From Bradyrhizobium diazoefficiens USDA 110 (lineage in GTDB: Bacteria > Pseudomonadota > Alphaproteobacteria > Rhizobiales > Xanthobacteraceae), in contig NC_004463.1 of assembly GCF_000011365.1 (NCBI RefSeq), forward strand, positions 6,186,001 through 6,250,000: 64,000 bases of DNA. The letters are read 5' to 3'. A model generated the notes under the pieces. It was not told the origin of the DNA and searched no databases. It worked only from the letters and a program-made list of their open reading frames with translations. Both the position numbers and the translations under genes were made by a program. The first letter of the stretch is position 1, and every line of letters begins with the position of its first letter. Below are positions 26,613-34,963 of the stretch, piece by piece.

Positions 26613-27541
26613 TGGAAATTGTCCTTGGAGCGGCTCATCAGTTCGATGAACACGTCTTCGAGCGAAGGATGCGAGCTCTGCCAGTGCAGGCCGCTCTTCT
26701 CGCGCCACGGCGCGATGCTGGCTTCGAGCGCGGCGACGTCGCGCCCCGAGACGTGCAACGAGGTGCCGAACGGTGCCACCATGTCGATTCCGGGCTTGCC
26801 GGTAAGCTCGGCGGTGAGCCCGTTCAAATCCTCACCCGTCACGGTGTAGGTCGTCAGCGCGGATTTCGCGATCACCTCCTCCACCGTGCCGTGCGCGAGC
26901 AGATGGCCGTAGGCGATATAGGCGATCTCGTGGCAGCGCTCGGCTTCGTCCATGTAGTGGGTCGAGACCAGCACGGTGAGGCCGTCGGCGGCGAGCGCGT
27001 GGATCTCGTTCCAGAAATCGCGCCGCGCCTTGGGGTCGACGCCGGCGGTCGGCTCGTCCAGCAGCAGCAATTGCGGATTGGGCAGCGTGCAGGCACCTAA
27101 CGCCAGCCGCTGCTTCCAGCCGCCGGAGAGCTCGCCAGCGAGCTGCTCCTCGCGCCCCGAAAGCCCGATCCGCTTGATCATGTCGCGCGCCGCGTCGCGT
27201 GGATCGGCAAGGCCATAGAGCCGTGCCACGAATTCGAGGTTCTCGCGCACCGAGAGGTCCTGGTACAGGCTGAAGCGCTGGGTCATGTAGCCGACCTGGC
27301 GCTTGATCTTTTCGGCATCGCGCCGGATGTCGTAGCCGAGGCACGTCCCCTCGCCGCTGTCGGGCGTGAGCAGGCCGCAGAGGATGCGGATGGTGGTGGT
27401 CTTGCCCGAGCCGTTGGGACCGAGGAAGCCGTAGATCGAGCCGCGCTTCACCTGCATCGACAGATCGTGCACGACCTCGCGGCCGCCGAACGACTTCGTC
27501 AGGCCCTTGACGTCGATTGCGATGCCGTTGCCGCCGTTCAT
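26609..27541 (-). CDS. ABC exporter ATP-binding protein
   Basis: The 310-residue ATPase has Walker A GPNGSGKTT (about residue 41), signature LSGGWKQRLALG, Walker B LLLLDEPTAGVD and the switch His in VSTHYMDEAERC. A C-terminal extension of about 80 residues is typical of drug or polysaccharide exporters such as YbhF. It overlaps its neighbours on both sides by four bases, showing tight coupling with the HlyD protein and the permease. Confidence 0.94.
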   Translation of the reverse strand: MNGGNGIAIDVKGLTKSFGGREVVHDLSMQVKRGSIYGFLGPNGSGKTTTIRILCGLLTPDSGEGTCLGYDIRRDAEKIKRQVGYMTQRFSLYQDLSVRENLEFVARLYGLADPRDAARDMIKRIGLSGREEQLAGELSGGWKQRLALGACTLPNPQLLLLDEPTAGVDPKARRDFWNEIHALAADGLTVLVSTHYMDEAERCHEIAYIAYGHLLAHGTVEEVIAKSALTTYTVTGEDLNGLTAELTGKPGIDMVAPFGTSLHVSGRDVAALEASIAPWREKSGLHWQSSHPSLEDVFIELMSRSKDNFQ

Positions 27542-28326
27542 CGCTTGTCCGCCACCGGAGTTTTTGGATTGAGATAGACGTCGATCGGCTGCCCGACCCG
27601 CAAGGCATCGGGGCGCGAGGGCCGCGCCTGGATCAGGTAGACGAGCTTGTTGCGCTCATCGAGGCTGTAGATCACCGGCGGGGTGTATTCCGCCGAGGTC
27701 GCGATGAAATAGATCTTTGCGGTCAGGTCGGCCGCGCAATTGTCGCAGCCGATCCGGACCGTGTCGCCGATCGCAAGCTTGGGCAGCTCGGTCTCCGGCA
27801 CGAAGAAGCGCAGCTTCATGTTGCCGGGCGGCATGATCGAGAGCACCGGCCGCTGCGCCGCCACCATCTCGCCCTCGCGGAAATAGATCTGCTGGATGGT
27901 GCCGGCGACCGGCGCAAAGCCCCTGCGCCGCGCCATCCGCGTCTCCGACGTCGCCACCCGCGCTTCCGCCACGCGGAGGGCGGAGACGGCGGAATCGAGA
28001 TTGGCCTGCGTGCCCGAACCGGTCTTGTTCAGCGAGGCCGCACGGTCATAGGTCTGCTGCGCGTTGGCCAGCGTCGCCTTGTTCTGGTTGAGATCGGCAA
28101 GCTGGAGATCGTCGTCGACGGAATAGAGGGCGTCGCCGACCTTGACCTCGTCACCCTCGCGGATGTTCAGCTTCGTCACGCGGCCGGCTTCGTCCGGGCT
28201 GACGAAGATCATGTCGGCCTCGACCCAGCCCTGGAAGCCGGGATCGCGCTTCTCCTTGCAAGCCGCCAGCGCGGTTGCGAGCAGGACGGCCAATGCAAAT
28301 CTGAAAATTACTTGCGACGACCTCAT
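27538..28326 (-). CDS. HlyD-family membrane fusion lipoprotein
   Basis: The 262-residue periplasmic adaptor has a lipobox (LATALAACKEK, lipidation Cys about residue 23), a biotinyl-lipoyl-like barrel (GRVTKLNIREGDEVKVGD) and a coiled-coil hairpin (LADLNQNKATLANAQQTYDR). It links the ABC permease to an outer-membrane channel. It overlaps the TetR gene and the ATPase gene by four bases each. Confidence 0.92.
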   Translation of the reverse strand: MRSSQVIFRFALAVLLATALAACKEKRDPGFQGWVEADMIFVSPDEAGRVTKLNIREGDEVKVGDALYSVDDDLQLADLNQNKATLANAQQTYDRAASLNKTGSGTQANLDSAVSALRVAEARVATSETRMARRRGFAPVAGTIQQIYFREGEMVAAQRPVLSIMPPGNMKLRFFVPETELPKLAIGDTVRIGCDNCAADLTAKIYFIATSAEYTPPVIYSLDERNKLVYLIQARPSRPDALRVGQPIDVYLNPKTPVADKR

Positions 28327-29003
28327 GTCGTCCTCCGTTCGCCAAAAATCAAATCGAGATGGACGCGCAGCATGTCCCGCGCGTCGAGCGGCGCGTGGCG
28401 CTCAAACAGGCTTTGCCAGATCACCGCGATCATCGCAGGTGCGATCAGGATCTGCGGATAGCGCGCAAGGTCCTTCTCGCGGATCTCGCCGCGGGCGATG
28501 CCAAGCTCGATCAGCGCGCGCATGGCGGCAACGCCGCGCGAGACCACCTCGCGGTAGTAGAAGTCGGCGACGGAGGGAAAGCGCGGCCCCTCCGCCACGA
28601 TCAGGCGCACGAGATCACCGCGCCTGGTGCCGATCACCTCCTTGAGGAAGTTGCCGGCGAAGGCTTCGATGAGGTCGCGCACCGAGCCCACCGGCGGCGG
28701 CAACGTCGTCAGCCGCGCCACCACAGGCACGATCACGACGCGCACCAGCTCCTCGAACATCGATTCCTTGTCCTTGAAGTGCAGGTAGATCGTGCCCTTG
28801 GCGACGCCGGCACGTCTGGCGATGTCGTCGAGCCGCGTCGCGGCAAAGCCGCGCGCAATGAACTCCTCCATCGCCGCCTCCACGATCGCCGCACGCCGCT
28901 CCGCCGCGCGGGTGGCACGGTTCGAGGCGGGCGCGGCTTCGAGCATTTGGCTCCCAGCCTGGGCTGCAGATGCCGCGGCGGCTTTGGTGGGCTTCTTCGT
29001 CAT
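28323..29003 (-). CDS. TetR/AcrR family repressor of the ABC exporter
   Basis: The 226-residue regulator has an Ala-rich N-terminus, a TetR helix-turn-helix (RRAAIVEAAMEEFIARGF, TRLDDIARRAGVAKGTIYLHF) and a helical ligand domain. It is the first gene of the exporter operon. A 22-base perfect palindrome at 29012-29033 lies 8 bases upstream of ATG 29003, so it should repress itself and the pump until a substrate binds. No Shine-Dalgarno is visible; leaderless translation is possible. Confidence 0.92.
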   Translation of the reverse strand: MTKKPTKAAAASAAQAGSQMLEAAPASNRATRAAERRAAIVEAAMEEFIARGFAATRLDDIARRAGVAKGTIYLHFKDKESMFEELVRVVIVPVVARLTTLPPPVGSVRDLIEAFAGNFLKEVIGTRRGDLVRLIVAEGPRFPSVADFYYREVVSRGVAAMRALIELGIARGEIREKDLARYPQILIAPAMIAVIWQSLFERHAPLDARDMLRVHLDLIFGERRTT

Positions 29004-29011
29004 GGTCAATT

Positions 29012-29033
29012 TATGACTGACTAGTCAGTCATA
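29012..29033. promoter_or_regulatory. TetR operator, 22-base perfect palindrome
   Basis: The half-site TATGACTGACT is followed directly by its reverse complement AGTCAGTCATA. It sits just upstream of the TetR start in the 110-base gap shared with the divergent ArsR gene. Confidence 0.85.
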
Positions 29034-29071
29034 GTCAATTGTTGATGCCAGACAGAGCGCGGCCGAATTAA

Positions 29072-29105
29072 ATTAGCATTGACTAATGAATTAGCTCTCA
29101 CTAAT
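29072..29105. promoter_or_regulatory. Double ArsR-type operator
   Basis: ATTAG-N6-CTAAT occurs twice in tandem (29072-29087 and 29090-29105), 18 bases centre to centre. The second copy ends 8 bases before the ArsR start. The spacing of the inverted repeats fits a small dimeric ArsR protein bound twice. Confidence 0.78.
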
Positions 29106-29113
29106 TTATCGCC

Positions 29114-29449
29114 ATGATCGAAGCCGCCCCAAACCCTGTCACCACCGTGATGCGCGCCCTCGCCGATCCGACCCGCCGCGCCGTGTTCGAACGCGTCTTC
29201 GAGAGCAAGGAGATCAGCGTCGCCGAGCTGACGCGCGGCAGTGGCGTGACGCAAGGCGCGATCTCGCAACACCTGAAGTCGCTGAAGCAGGCCGGCCTCG
29301 TGGCCGAGCGCGCGGAGGGCCGCAACGTCTACTACCGCGCCGCGCCGCAAGGACTCGAGCCGCTGGTGACCTGGATGGATCATTACGGCGTCTTCTGGCG
29401 CGAGCGCTTCCAGAACCTGCGTGACCTCTTGAAGGAGATCGATCCGTGA
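29114..29449 (+). CDS. ArsR family regulator
   Basis: The 111-residue winged-helix protein (ALADPTRRAVFERVF, VTQGAISQHLKSLKQAGLV, EGRNVYYRA) has no cysteine-rich metal site, so it belongs to the metal-independent ArsR group commonly paired with SRPBCC proteins. It overlaps the next gene by four bases and is divergent from tetR. A doubled operator immediately precedes it; no Shine-Dalgarno is visible. Confidence 0.93.
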   Translation: MIEAAPNPVTTVMRALADPTRRAVFERVFESKEISVAELTRGSGVTQGAISQHLKSLKQAGLVAERAEGRNVYYRAAPQGLEPLVTWMDHYGVFWRERFQNLRDLLKEIDP

Positions 29450-29904
29450 GTGCTGCCGAGTTGAAAGCCGAGACCAAAGACATCGTCATCGACGAGGTGT
29501 TCCCTCACGTTGCGGAGACGATCTGGAAGGCGTTGACCAGCGCCCAGCTGATCGCGCGCTGGCTGATGCCGCCGACCGGTTTTGAAGCCGTCGAAGGCAA
29601 GGCCTTCACGTTCCAGACCACTCCGGGCGGCAACTGGGACGGCGTCATCCATTGCCGGGTTCTGGAGGTCGTGCCGAACCGGCGCCTTGTCTACGCCTGG
29701 AAGGGCGGCGATGAGCGCAACACCGGCTACGGCGCGCCGCTCGACACGGTCGTGACGTGGTCCCTCACCCCGGTCGAAGCCGGCACGCGGATCCGCCTGG
29801 TTCATGCCGGCTTCGTCCTGCCCAGAAACGAGTCGGCCTACACGGTGATGAGTGGCGGCTGGAAGAAGGTCGTCCGCCAGCTTGACGAGATCAGTGGCGA
29901 GTAA
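29446..29904 (+). CDS. SRPBCC/AHSA1-like protein
   Basis: The 152-residue START-like fold protein of the AHSA1 group has FPHVAETIWKALTSAQLIARWLMP near its start and GGWKKVVRQLDEI at its end. These proteins bind hydrophobic ligands, and the ligand here is unknown. It starts at GTG 29446 overlapping the arsR stop, so the two are translationally coupled. Confidence 0.9.
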   Translation: MSAAELKAETKDIVIDEVFPHVAETIWKALTSAQLIARWLMPPTGFEAVEGKAFTFQTTPGGNWDGVIHCRVLEVVPNRRLVYAWKGGDERNTGYGAPLDTVVTWSLTPVEAGTRIRLVHAGFVLPRNESAYTVMSGGWKKVVRQLDEISGE

Positions 29905-29916
29905 GGAGTTATCGCG

Positions 29917-30330
29917 ATGGACAAGCCCTATACAGGCGGCTGCGCCTGCGGCGCGATCCGCTATTCGATTCTGGGGGAGCCCCTGTTCAGCAATCACTGC
30001 CAGTGCCGGGACTGCCAGCGGGAAAGCGGCAGCGGCCACGGCTCCTACGCGACCTTCGCGCGCGCCGGCGTCACCGTAACCGGCGAGGCGAAGCACTGGG
30101 ACATGGTCGGCGACAGCGGCAACGTGAAGACGCGCGGCTTCTGCGCCCGGTGCGGCTTGCCGGTTTACCTGACCTTTGCGGCAATGCCCGACATCTTCAC
30201 CATCCGCGCCGCAAGCCTCGACGAGCCCGCCCGCTACAAGCCGCAGGTGGTGACTTACGCCGCGCGCGGCCATCAATGGGATCGTCTCGATCCGGACTTG
30301 CCGAAGTTCGAAGGCATGCCGCCGGGGTAG
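29917..30330 (+). CDS. GFA family (CENP-V/Gfa) zinc protein
   Basis: The 137-residue protein has the GFA zinc ligands: GGCACGAIRY, NHCQCRDCQRESG and FCARCGLPV. Relatives speed glutathione-formaldehyde adduct formation, but most members are uncharacterised. It follows the ArsR-SRPBCC pair by 12 bases and probably shares its transcript. Confidence 0.92.
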   Translation: MDKPYTGGCACGAIRYSILGEPLFSNHCQCRDCQRESGSGHGSYATFARAGVTVTGEAKHWDMVGDSGNVKTRGFCARCGLPVYLTFAAMPDIFTIRAASLDEPARYKPQVVTYAARGHQWDRLDPDLPKFEGMPPG

Positions 30331-30387
30331 GCAGCGAGAGAGCGACGTCCCTTTGATACGAAAAGCATCGCCGCAAACTCGGTGCAC

Positions 30388-30411
30388 CTCTCCCGCTTGC
30401 GGGGGAGGGAG
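30388..30411. terminator. Hairpin between convergent genes
   Basis: CTCTCCCGC and GGGGGAGGGAG pair around TTGC, within a larger inverted GGTGC/GCACC frame. No T-tract is present. It lies between the convergent GFA and alcohol dehydrogenase genes and resembles a common intergenic repeat. Confidence 0.45.
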
Positions 30412-30449
30412 CGCACCTCCTTCGCGGCAACGGCTCGTTTCACAACGCG

Positions 30450-31475
30450 CTAGCCAAAGTCCAGCACCATGCGGCCTTCGATCTTGCCGGCCTTCATCCG
30501 GTCGAAGACGTCGTTGATCTCAGCGAGCGGCACCTTTGTCACCTCGGCCTTGACCTTGCCGTCGGCGGCGAATGCGATGGCTTCGTCGAGATCGCGGCGG
30601 GTGCCGACGATGGAGCCGCGCACGGTGATGCGCTTGAGCACGACGTCGAAGATCGGCGTCGGGAATTCGCCCGGCGGCAGACCGACGAGGCTGACGGTGC
30701 CCTTCCGGCGCACCATCTTCAGCGCCTGGGCGAACGCGGCGGTCGAGACCGCCGTCACCAGCACGCCGTGCGCCCCTCCCCCGGTTACCGCCAACACCTT
30801 GTCCACGGCATCGGCCGCGAGCGCGTTGACGGCGAGGTCGGCGCCGGTCTCGCGCGCGAGCTCGAGCTTGTCGTCGGCGATATCGACGGCCGCGACCTTG
30901 AGGCCCATCGCCTTGGCATACTGGATCGCGACATGGCCGAGCCCGCCGACGCCCGAGATCACGACCCACTCGCCGGGCTTTGCCTCCGTCTCCTTCAAGC
31001 CCTTGTAGGTGGTGACGCCCGCGCACAGGATCGGCGCGATGCCCGCAAAATCGATCGTCGCCGGCAGTTTGGCGGCGAAGGCAGCCGAGGCGATGACATA
31101 TTCGGCGAAGCCGCCGTTCACACTGTAGCCAGTGTTGTGCTGGTGCTCGCACAGCGTCTCCCAGCCGGTCTCGCAATATTCACAGGACATGCAGGCATCG
31201 TGCAGCCAGGCGACGCCGACGGCATCGCCCACCTTCAGATTCTTCACGCCGGATCCGAGCGCGGCGACGATGCCGGCAACCTCATGGCCCGGGATGAAAG
31301 GCGGAACCGGCTTCACCGGCCAGTCGCCGGAGGCTGCGTGCAAATCGGTATGGCAGACGCCGCACGCCTTGACCTTGACCAGAACCTCGCCGGGTCCGGG
31401 CTGCGGCACCGGCACGTCCTCGATCACGAGCGGCTTGCCGAATTGTCTGACGATTGCGGCTTTCATGGTCGGCAT
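30450..31475 (-). CDS. adhP: Zinc-dependent alcohol dehydrogenase (AdhP type)
   Basis: The 341-residue medium-chain dehydrogenase has the catalytic zinc ligand in [10 protein letters not shown] and GHEVAGIV, a structural zinc set ([15 protein letters not shown], four Cys), and NAD-binding [17 protein letters not shown]. It oxidises primary alcohols or reduces aldehydes. ATG 31475 has CGGAG upstream. It is a single-gene unit convergent with the GFA gene. Confidence 0.92.
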   Translation of the reverse strand: MPTMKAAIVRQFGKPLVIEDVPVPQPGPGEVLVKVKACGVCHTDLHAASGDWPVKPVPPFIPGHEVAGIVAALGSGVKNLKVGDAVGVAWLHDACMSCEYCETGWETLCEHQHNTGYSVNGGFAEYVIASAAFAAKLPATIDFAGIAPILCAGVTTYKGLKETEAKPGEWVVISGVGGLGHVAIQYAKAMGLKVAAVDIADDKLELARETGADLAVNALAADAVDKVLAVTGGGAHGVLVTAVSTAAFAQALKMVRRKGTVSLVGLPPGEFPTPIFDVVLKRITVRGSIVGTRRDLDEAIAFAADGKVKAEVTKVPLAEINDVFDRMKAGKIEGRMVLDFG

Positions 31476-31618
31476 CTGTCTGCTCCGTTTGAATGACGGA
31501 GGCAAACTAGCGGCACCGGGCGGCGCCCCCTTGATTGGAGTCAAACCGCACAAAGTTTACGCAAGGCTCGCGCGATCGTGACATCACGATGACGACGCGG
31601 CGCAACGTGCGGATCGCG

Positions 31619-32029
31619 TCAGCTATGGAACTTCAGCCCGTCGACGATCTTGTCGATCACCTTGCGCTCGGCGCGCATTGCGATCCCGACGAGATTGAGG
31701 TCCGCGCGTGCCACCGCCTTTACCGCTTCGCGATTGGCGGCATCGTGCGTGGTCTTGAACATGTCCTCGGTATAGACGGCCGGCACCACGTTTCGGGTGA
31801 GCGCACGGTCGAGCGCGCGCGACAGTGCCGGACCCTCGGCGCCGTAGATCAGGATCGGCTGGCCGATCAGCGCGTGATATGTCGTGCCCGAGGCGTCCTC
31901 ATAGGGTTCACCGATGCATTCCGGAAAGGCGGCGGCGATGCCGCTGGTGAGGAAAGCCGCGACGTTGAGCTTCTGCCAGGCCTGGAGATCGCTGCGGATC
32001 ACCACCGCGATCTTGGTATCGAACTGCAT
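31619..32029 (-). CDS. DUF2000 family protein
   Basis: The 136-residue protein begins MQFDTKIAVVIRSDLQAWQKLNV-type sequence and contains GEPYEDASG and VVPAVYTEDMF, characteristic of DUF2000, a fold related to peptidyl-tRNA hydrolase 2. Function is unknown. ATG 32029 has GGAG upstream. A repeat copy begins 17 bases before the gene. Confidence 0.85.
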   Translation of the reverse strand: MQFDTKIAVVIRSDLQAWQKLNVAAFLTSGIAAAFPECIGEPYEDASGTTYHALIGQPILIYGAEGPALSRALDRALTRNVVPAVYTEDMFKTTHDAANREAVKAVARADLNLVGIAMRAERKVIDKIVDGLKFHS

Positions 32030-32046
32030 ACATGTCTCCACAAATC

Positions 32047-32140
32047 GTCATTCCGGGATGCGCCGTCAGGCGCAGACCCGGAATCTGGAGATTATCGCAC
32101 GAGATTCCGGGTTCGTCGCTGCGCGACGCCCCGGAATGAC
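32047..32140. repeat. GTCATTCC-family paired palindrome
   Basis: The two inverted hairpins (tips TGCGCCGTCAGGCGCA and CGTCGCTGCGCGACG) are joined by a 26-base centre containing GGAGATTATCGCACGAG. It lies between the DUF2000 start and the DUF4189 stop. Confidence 0.94.
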
Positions 32141-32150
32141 GGAGGAGAAT

Positions 32151-32540
32151 TCAACCCTTCGCGTCGCAGGCCCAGGCGCGGATCACGCATTCCTTGCCGC
32201 CGTATTTGTAGCATTCGCGCGTGGCGGCGTTGAGCGAGGCGGAGATCTTCGGCTTGACGGCATAGCCATAGGCACCGCAAGGATTGGACAGATCGACGGA
32301 CATCGCCGCGCAGGCGCGCTTCATCGTCACCGTCGTGCAGTCGCCCTTGCACTGCTTCTGCGCCGCGGCGCGGGCCTCGTGCTCGGCGCCGTAATCGAAA
32401 GCCTGGCCATAGGCACCGCACTTGCCGACCGCAAACGCGCCGGCGGCGCGTGCATCCGTGATGTGGCGAGCGCCCGCGACACAAACAGACAACGCAAAGA
32501 AAAACATCGCGCAACGGCGCGCGACGACATTCGAAGCCAT
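32151..32540 (-). CDS. Secreted DUF4189 protein
   Basis: The 129-residue protein has a signal peptide (MASNVVARRCAMFFFALSVCVAG, cleavage near ARA) and DUF4189 cysteine-spaced segments (KCGAYGQAFDYG, AAAQKQCKGDC, NPCGAYGYAV, ECYKYGGKEC). About nine Cys suggest several disulfides. Function of the family is unknown. ATG 32540 is preceded by a GGGGAGG stretch. Confidence 0.85.
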   Translation of the reverse strand: MASNVVARRCAMFFFALSVCVAGARHITDARAAGAFAVGKCGAYGQAFDYGAEHEARAAAQKQCKGDCTTVTMKRACAAMSVDLSNPCGAYGYAVKPKISASLNAATRECYKYGGKECVIRAWACDAKG

Positions 32541-32726
32541 GGAAAAAACCCCTCCCCCCAAGGCAGGTGGAGTGAACTCTAAGCGCGGGACCGTTTCCAG
32601 ATGGTGAAGGAGTGGTTGAAAACCCTGACGGACGCATGAGCGACCTCATACATCTTTTAGTTGTATTTGGAAAGCGCATCATTTAAAGTAGTTGACGCTC
32701 CAAGCAGAGAGCCGGAGGAAACAACC

Positions 32727-33218
32727 ATGCGTCACTTCAACGGAATGCTCTTGGCGATGATTGCGTCGACGTCCCTGATCGGACCCCTGCCCGCATATGC
32801 GCAGTCGGTGAACTGGACCTGGACCAACCAGTATGGCTCGACCCTGGCCATCACCAGCTTCAACTCGAACACCGGCGCGATCACGGGCACCTACACCAAC
32901 AACGCCGCAAACAGTTGCGACGAGGGCAAGCCGCAAGGTGTGACGGGTTGGCTGGCCTACGGCAACACCGGCACAGCGATCAGTTTCTCGGTGAACTTCC
33001 TCGGCTGCGGATCGACCACCGTCTGGACGGGGCAATTGAACAATGCGACGGGATTCCAGGGATTGTGGTATCTGTCCCTCGCCGAAGCCGTGGCGTGGAA
33101 CGGCATCAGCGCGGGCGCCGACACGTTCACGTTCAGCAGCGGCGACAAGGCCCTCCTGACCAAGAGCGGCGTCGATCTGAAGGCCGGCAGCGAGAAGCTG
33201 TCGAACACCAAGAAGTAG
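32727..33218 (+). CDS. Bradavidin (avidin family biotin-binding protein)
   Basis: The 163-residue precursor has a 25-residue signal peptide (LIGPLPAYA then QSVNW) and an avidin beta-barrel: WTNQYGSTLAITSF with the biotin-contact Asn, Tyr and Ser, SCDEG...LGCGS with the two Cys, and GLWYLSLAEAVAW. It ends in GSEKLSNTKK, the tail shown for B. japonicum bradavidin to occupy biotin sites of a neighbouring subunit. From memory the mature sequence matches bradavidin I. It should bind biotin tightly outside the cell or in the periplasm. AGGA precedes ATG 32727; no operon partner. Confidence 0.96.
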   Translation: MRHFNGMLLAMIASTSLIGPLPAYAQSVNWTWTNQYGSTLAITSFNSNTGAITGTYTNNAANSCDEGKPQGVTGWLAYGNTGTAISFSVNFLGCGSTTVWTGQLNNATGFQGLWYLSLAEAVAWNGISAGADTFTFSSGDKALLTKSGVDLKAGSEKLSNTKK

Positions 33219-33240
33219 GCGAGCGAAGCGAATCCGCTTC

Positions 33241-33356
33241 GTAGCGTGGGTTAGCGCAGCGTAACCCACCACGCTTCAACGCATGCGGGACGAAGTTGGT
33301 GGGGTACGCCCAGCGGACTGCGCTTGCGCGCAGCCGCAAGGCTAACCCACCCTACA
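33241..33356. repeat. GTGGGTTA/TAACCCAC inverted repeat element
   Basis: The left part GTGGGTTAGCGCAGCGTAAC-CCACC (33246-33270) is a hairpin, and the right part (33298-33355) holds GGTGGGGTACGCC and GGCTAACCCACCCTAC with a GCGCTTGCGCGC tip. This is a different family from the GTCATTCC repeats. It fills the gap between the convergent bradavidin and MoeA/MobA-like genes. It occurs once in this window. Confidence 0.8.
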
Positions 33357-33358
33357 CA

Positions 33359-34963
33359 CTATCCCCGTCTTGCCGCTTCCAGCGCCTGGGGCGTGTCGAT
33401 GTCGAGGAACGCGCCCTCGCCGTCGACGGGCACTTCCGCAACCGCCTCGGTGTGCTTGGCGATCAGGTGGCGCGCGCCGACGTCGCCATCGAGCGTCATC
33501 AGCTCCCGGAAGAAGCGGCGCGACCACAGCACGGGGTTGCCGCGGCGGCCCTCGCTGACGGGCACGACGATGAGATTGCCGCGGTCCGGTGCGAAGCTGT
33601 CGATGAGACGGTCGATCAGGCCGGCATCGATCAGCGGCATGTCGCCGAGGCAAACCACGGCGCCGTCGCAAGCTTCGGGCACGGCCGCGATGCCGGCCTT
33701 GACCGAGCTTGCGATGCCGCCGGCGAAATCCGGATTGCGGGCGAATTTCACCTTCAAGCCTTGCAGCGCCTGCTCGACCAGTTCGGTCTGATGGCCGGTG
33801 ACGACGATCACCTCGGATGCCTTGGAGGCCAGCGCCTGCTCGGTCGCGATCCGCACCAGCTTCTTGCCGTCGAGCTCGGCGAGCAGCTTGTTCGGCCCAC
33901 CCATGCGGGTCGAGCGCCCTGCCGCGAGCACGATGGCGGCGACCTGGCTGTTGCCCTCGATCTCGGGCCTCGCGCGCGGCTGCGGACGCGTGACGATCTC
34001 CATCAGGAGCCCGCCGACGCCCATGCCCATCAGCTCGGCGCGGGTCACCTTGATGCCGGCGAGCAGACGCATCAGCACCCAGTCAAACCCGTTCTCGACC
34101 GGCGAGCGCGCGCAGCCCGGCGCGCCCAGCACCGGCACGCCCTCGGCGCGGGCGATCAGCAGCAGATTGCCGGGATCGACCGGCATGCCGAAATGCTCGA
34201 TCTCGCCGCCGATCCCGGTGACGGCCGCCGGGATCACGTCGCGGCGATCCGCGATCGCGGACGCCCCGAACACGATGACGAGCTCCGCGCCGAGCGCTAG
34301 CAATTCCTTGATCGCGGCCGACAGCGCGTGTTCGTCGTGCTGGACCCGTCGCTCCGCGATGATGCCGGCGCCGGAAGGCGCCAGCCGCTCGGCGGTGACG
34401 CGCAGCGTCTTGTCGATCACCTTGGAGGACAGGCCCGGCAGCAGCGTCGAAACCACACCGACGCGCTTGATCGCGTAGGGCGCGATCTTCAGGACGTCCC
34501 GGCCGGCCGCCTTCACCGCGGCGTCGCGCAAAGCGCCCTCGACGCCGAACGGGATGATCTTGACCGTGCCGACCATCTCCCCCTCGACCACCGGCTTGTA
34601 GGCGGTGAGCGTCGCAAAGGTGATGGCCTCGTCGATATTGTTGATGCGATCCACCGCGGCGCGGTCGATCACCAGCACGCCCGGGCGCGCCGCGAACAGA
34701 TTGGCGCGGCCGGTGAAGGCGCGCTCGACATGGATGCCCTCGCCGCCGACCGCAAGCGCGATGCTGGCGGCCGCGACGTCCTCGGAGACGTCGCCCTCCT
34801 CCATCCGCACCACGACGACGTCCTTGATGCCGGCGCGCTCCAGCGCCTCGACCTCGGCGGGCCCGATCGTCGTGCCCTTCTTCAGCACCAGCGGTCCCTG
34901 GCGCAGGGTGTGGACGGTCACCCCGCCGATCGCATCCTTGGGGCTCGCCGGGCCGAATTTCAT
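33359..34963 (-). CDS. Molybdopterin-binding / MobA-like nucleotidyltransferase fusion
   Basis: This 534-residue fusion has an N-terminal MoeA/MoCF-like molybdopterin-binding region (about residues 1-330, with ELVIVFGASAIADRRDVIPAA) and a C-terminal MobA-like NTP-transferase (VAAIVLAAGRSTRMGGPNKLL, VVCLGDMPLI). Such fusions probably finish the cytosine-dinucleotide cofactor used by CO dehydrogenase-type molybdenum hydroxylases. It overlaps the XdhC-C gene by four bases and is the last gene of the cox-like cluster. The larger frame reaching upstream is rejected because of that overlap. Confidence 0.88.
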   Translation of the reverse strand: MKFGPASPKDAIGGVTVHTLRQGPLVLKKGTTIGPAEVEALERAGIKDVVVVRMEEGDVSEDVAAASIALAVGGEGIHVERAFTGRANLFAARPGVLVIDRAAVDRINNIDEAITFATLTAYKPVVEGEMVGTVKIIPFGVEGALRDAAVKAAGRDVLKIAPYAIKRVGVVSTLLPGLSSKVIDKTLRVTAERLAPSGAGIIAERRVQHDEHALSAAIKELLALGAELVIVFGASAIADRRDVIPAAVTGIGGEIEHFGMPVDPGNLLLIARAEGVPVLGAPGCARSPVENGFDWVLMRLLAGIKVTRAELMGMGVGGLLMEIVTRPQPRARPEIEGNSQVAAIVLAAGRSTRMGGPNKLLAELDGKKLVRIATEQALASKASEVIVVTGHQTELVEQALQGLKVKFARNPDFAGGIASSVKAGIAAVPEACDGAVVCLGDMPLIDAGLIDRLIDSFAPDRGNLIVVPVSEGRRGNPVLWSRRFFRELMTLDGDVGARHLIAKHTEAVAEVPVDGEGAFLDIDTPQALEAARRG

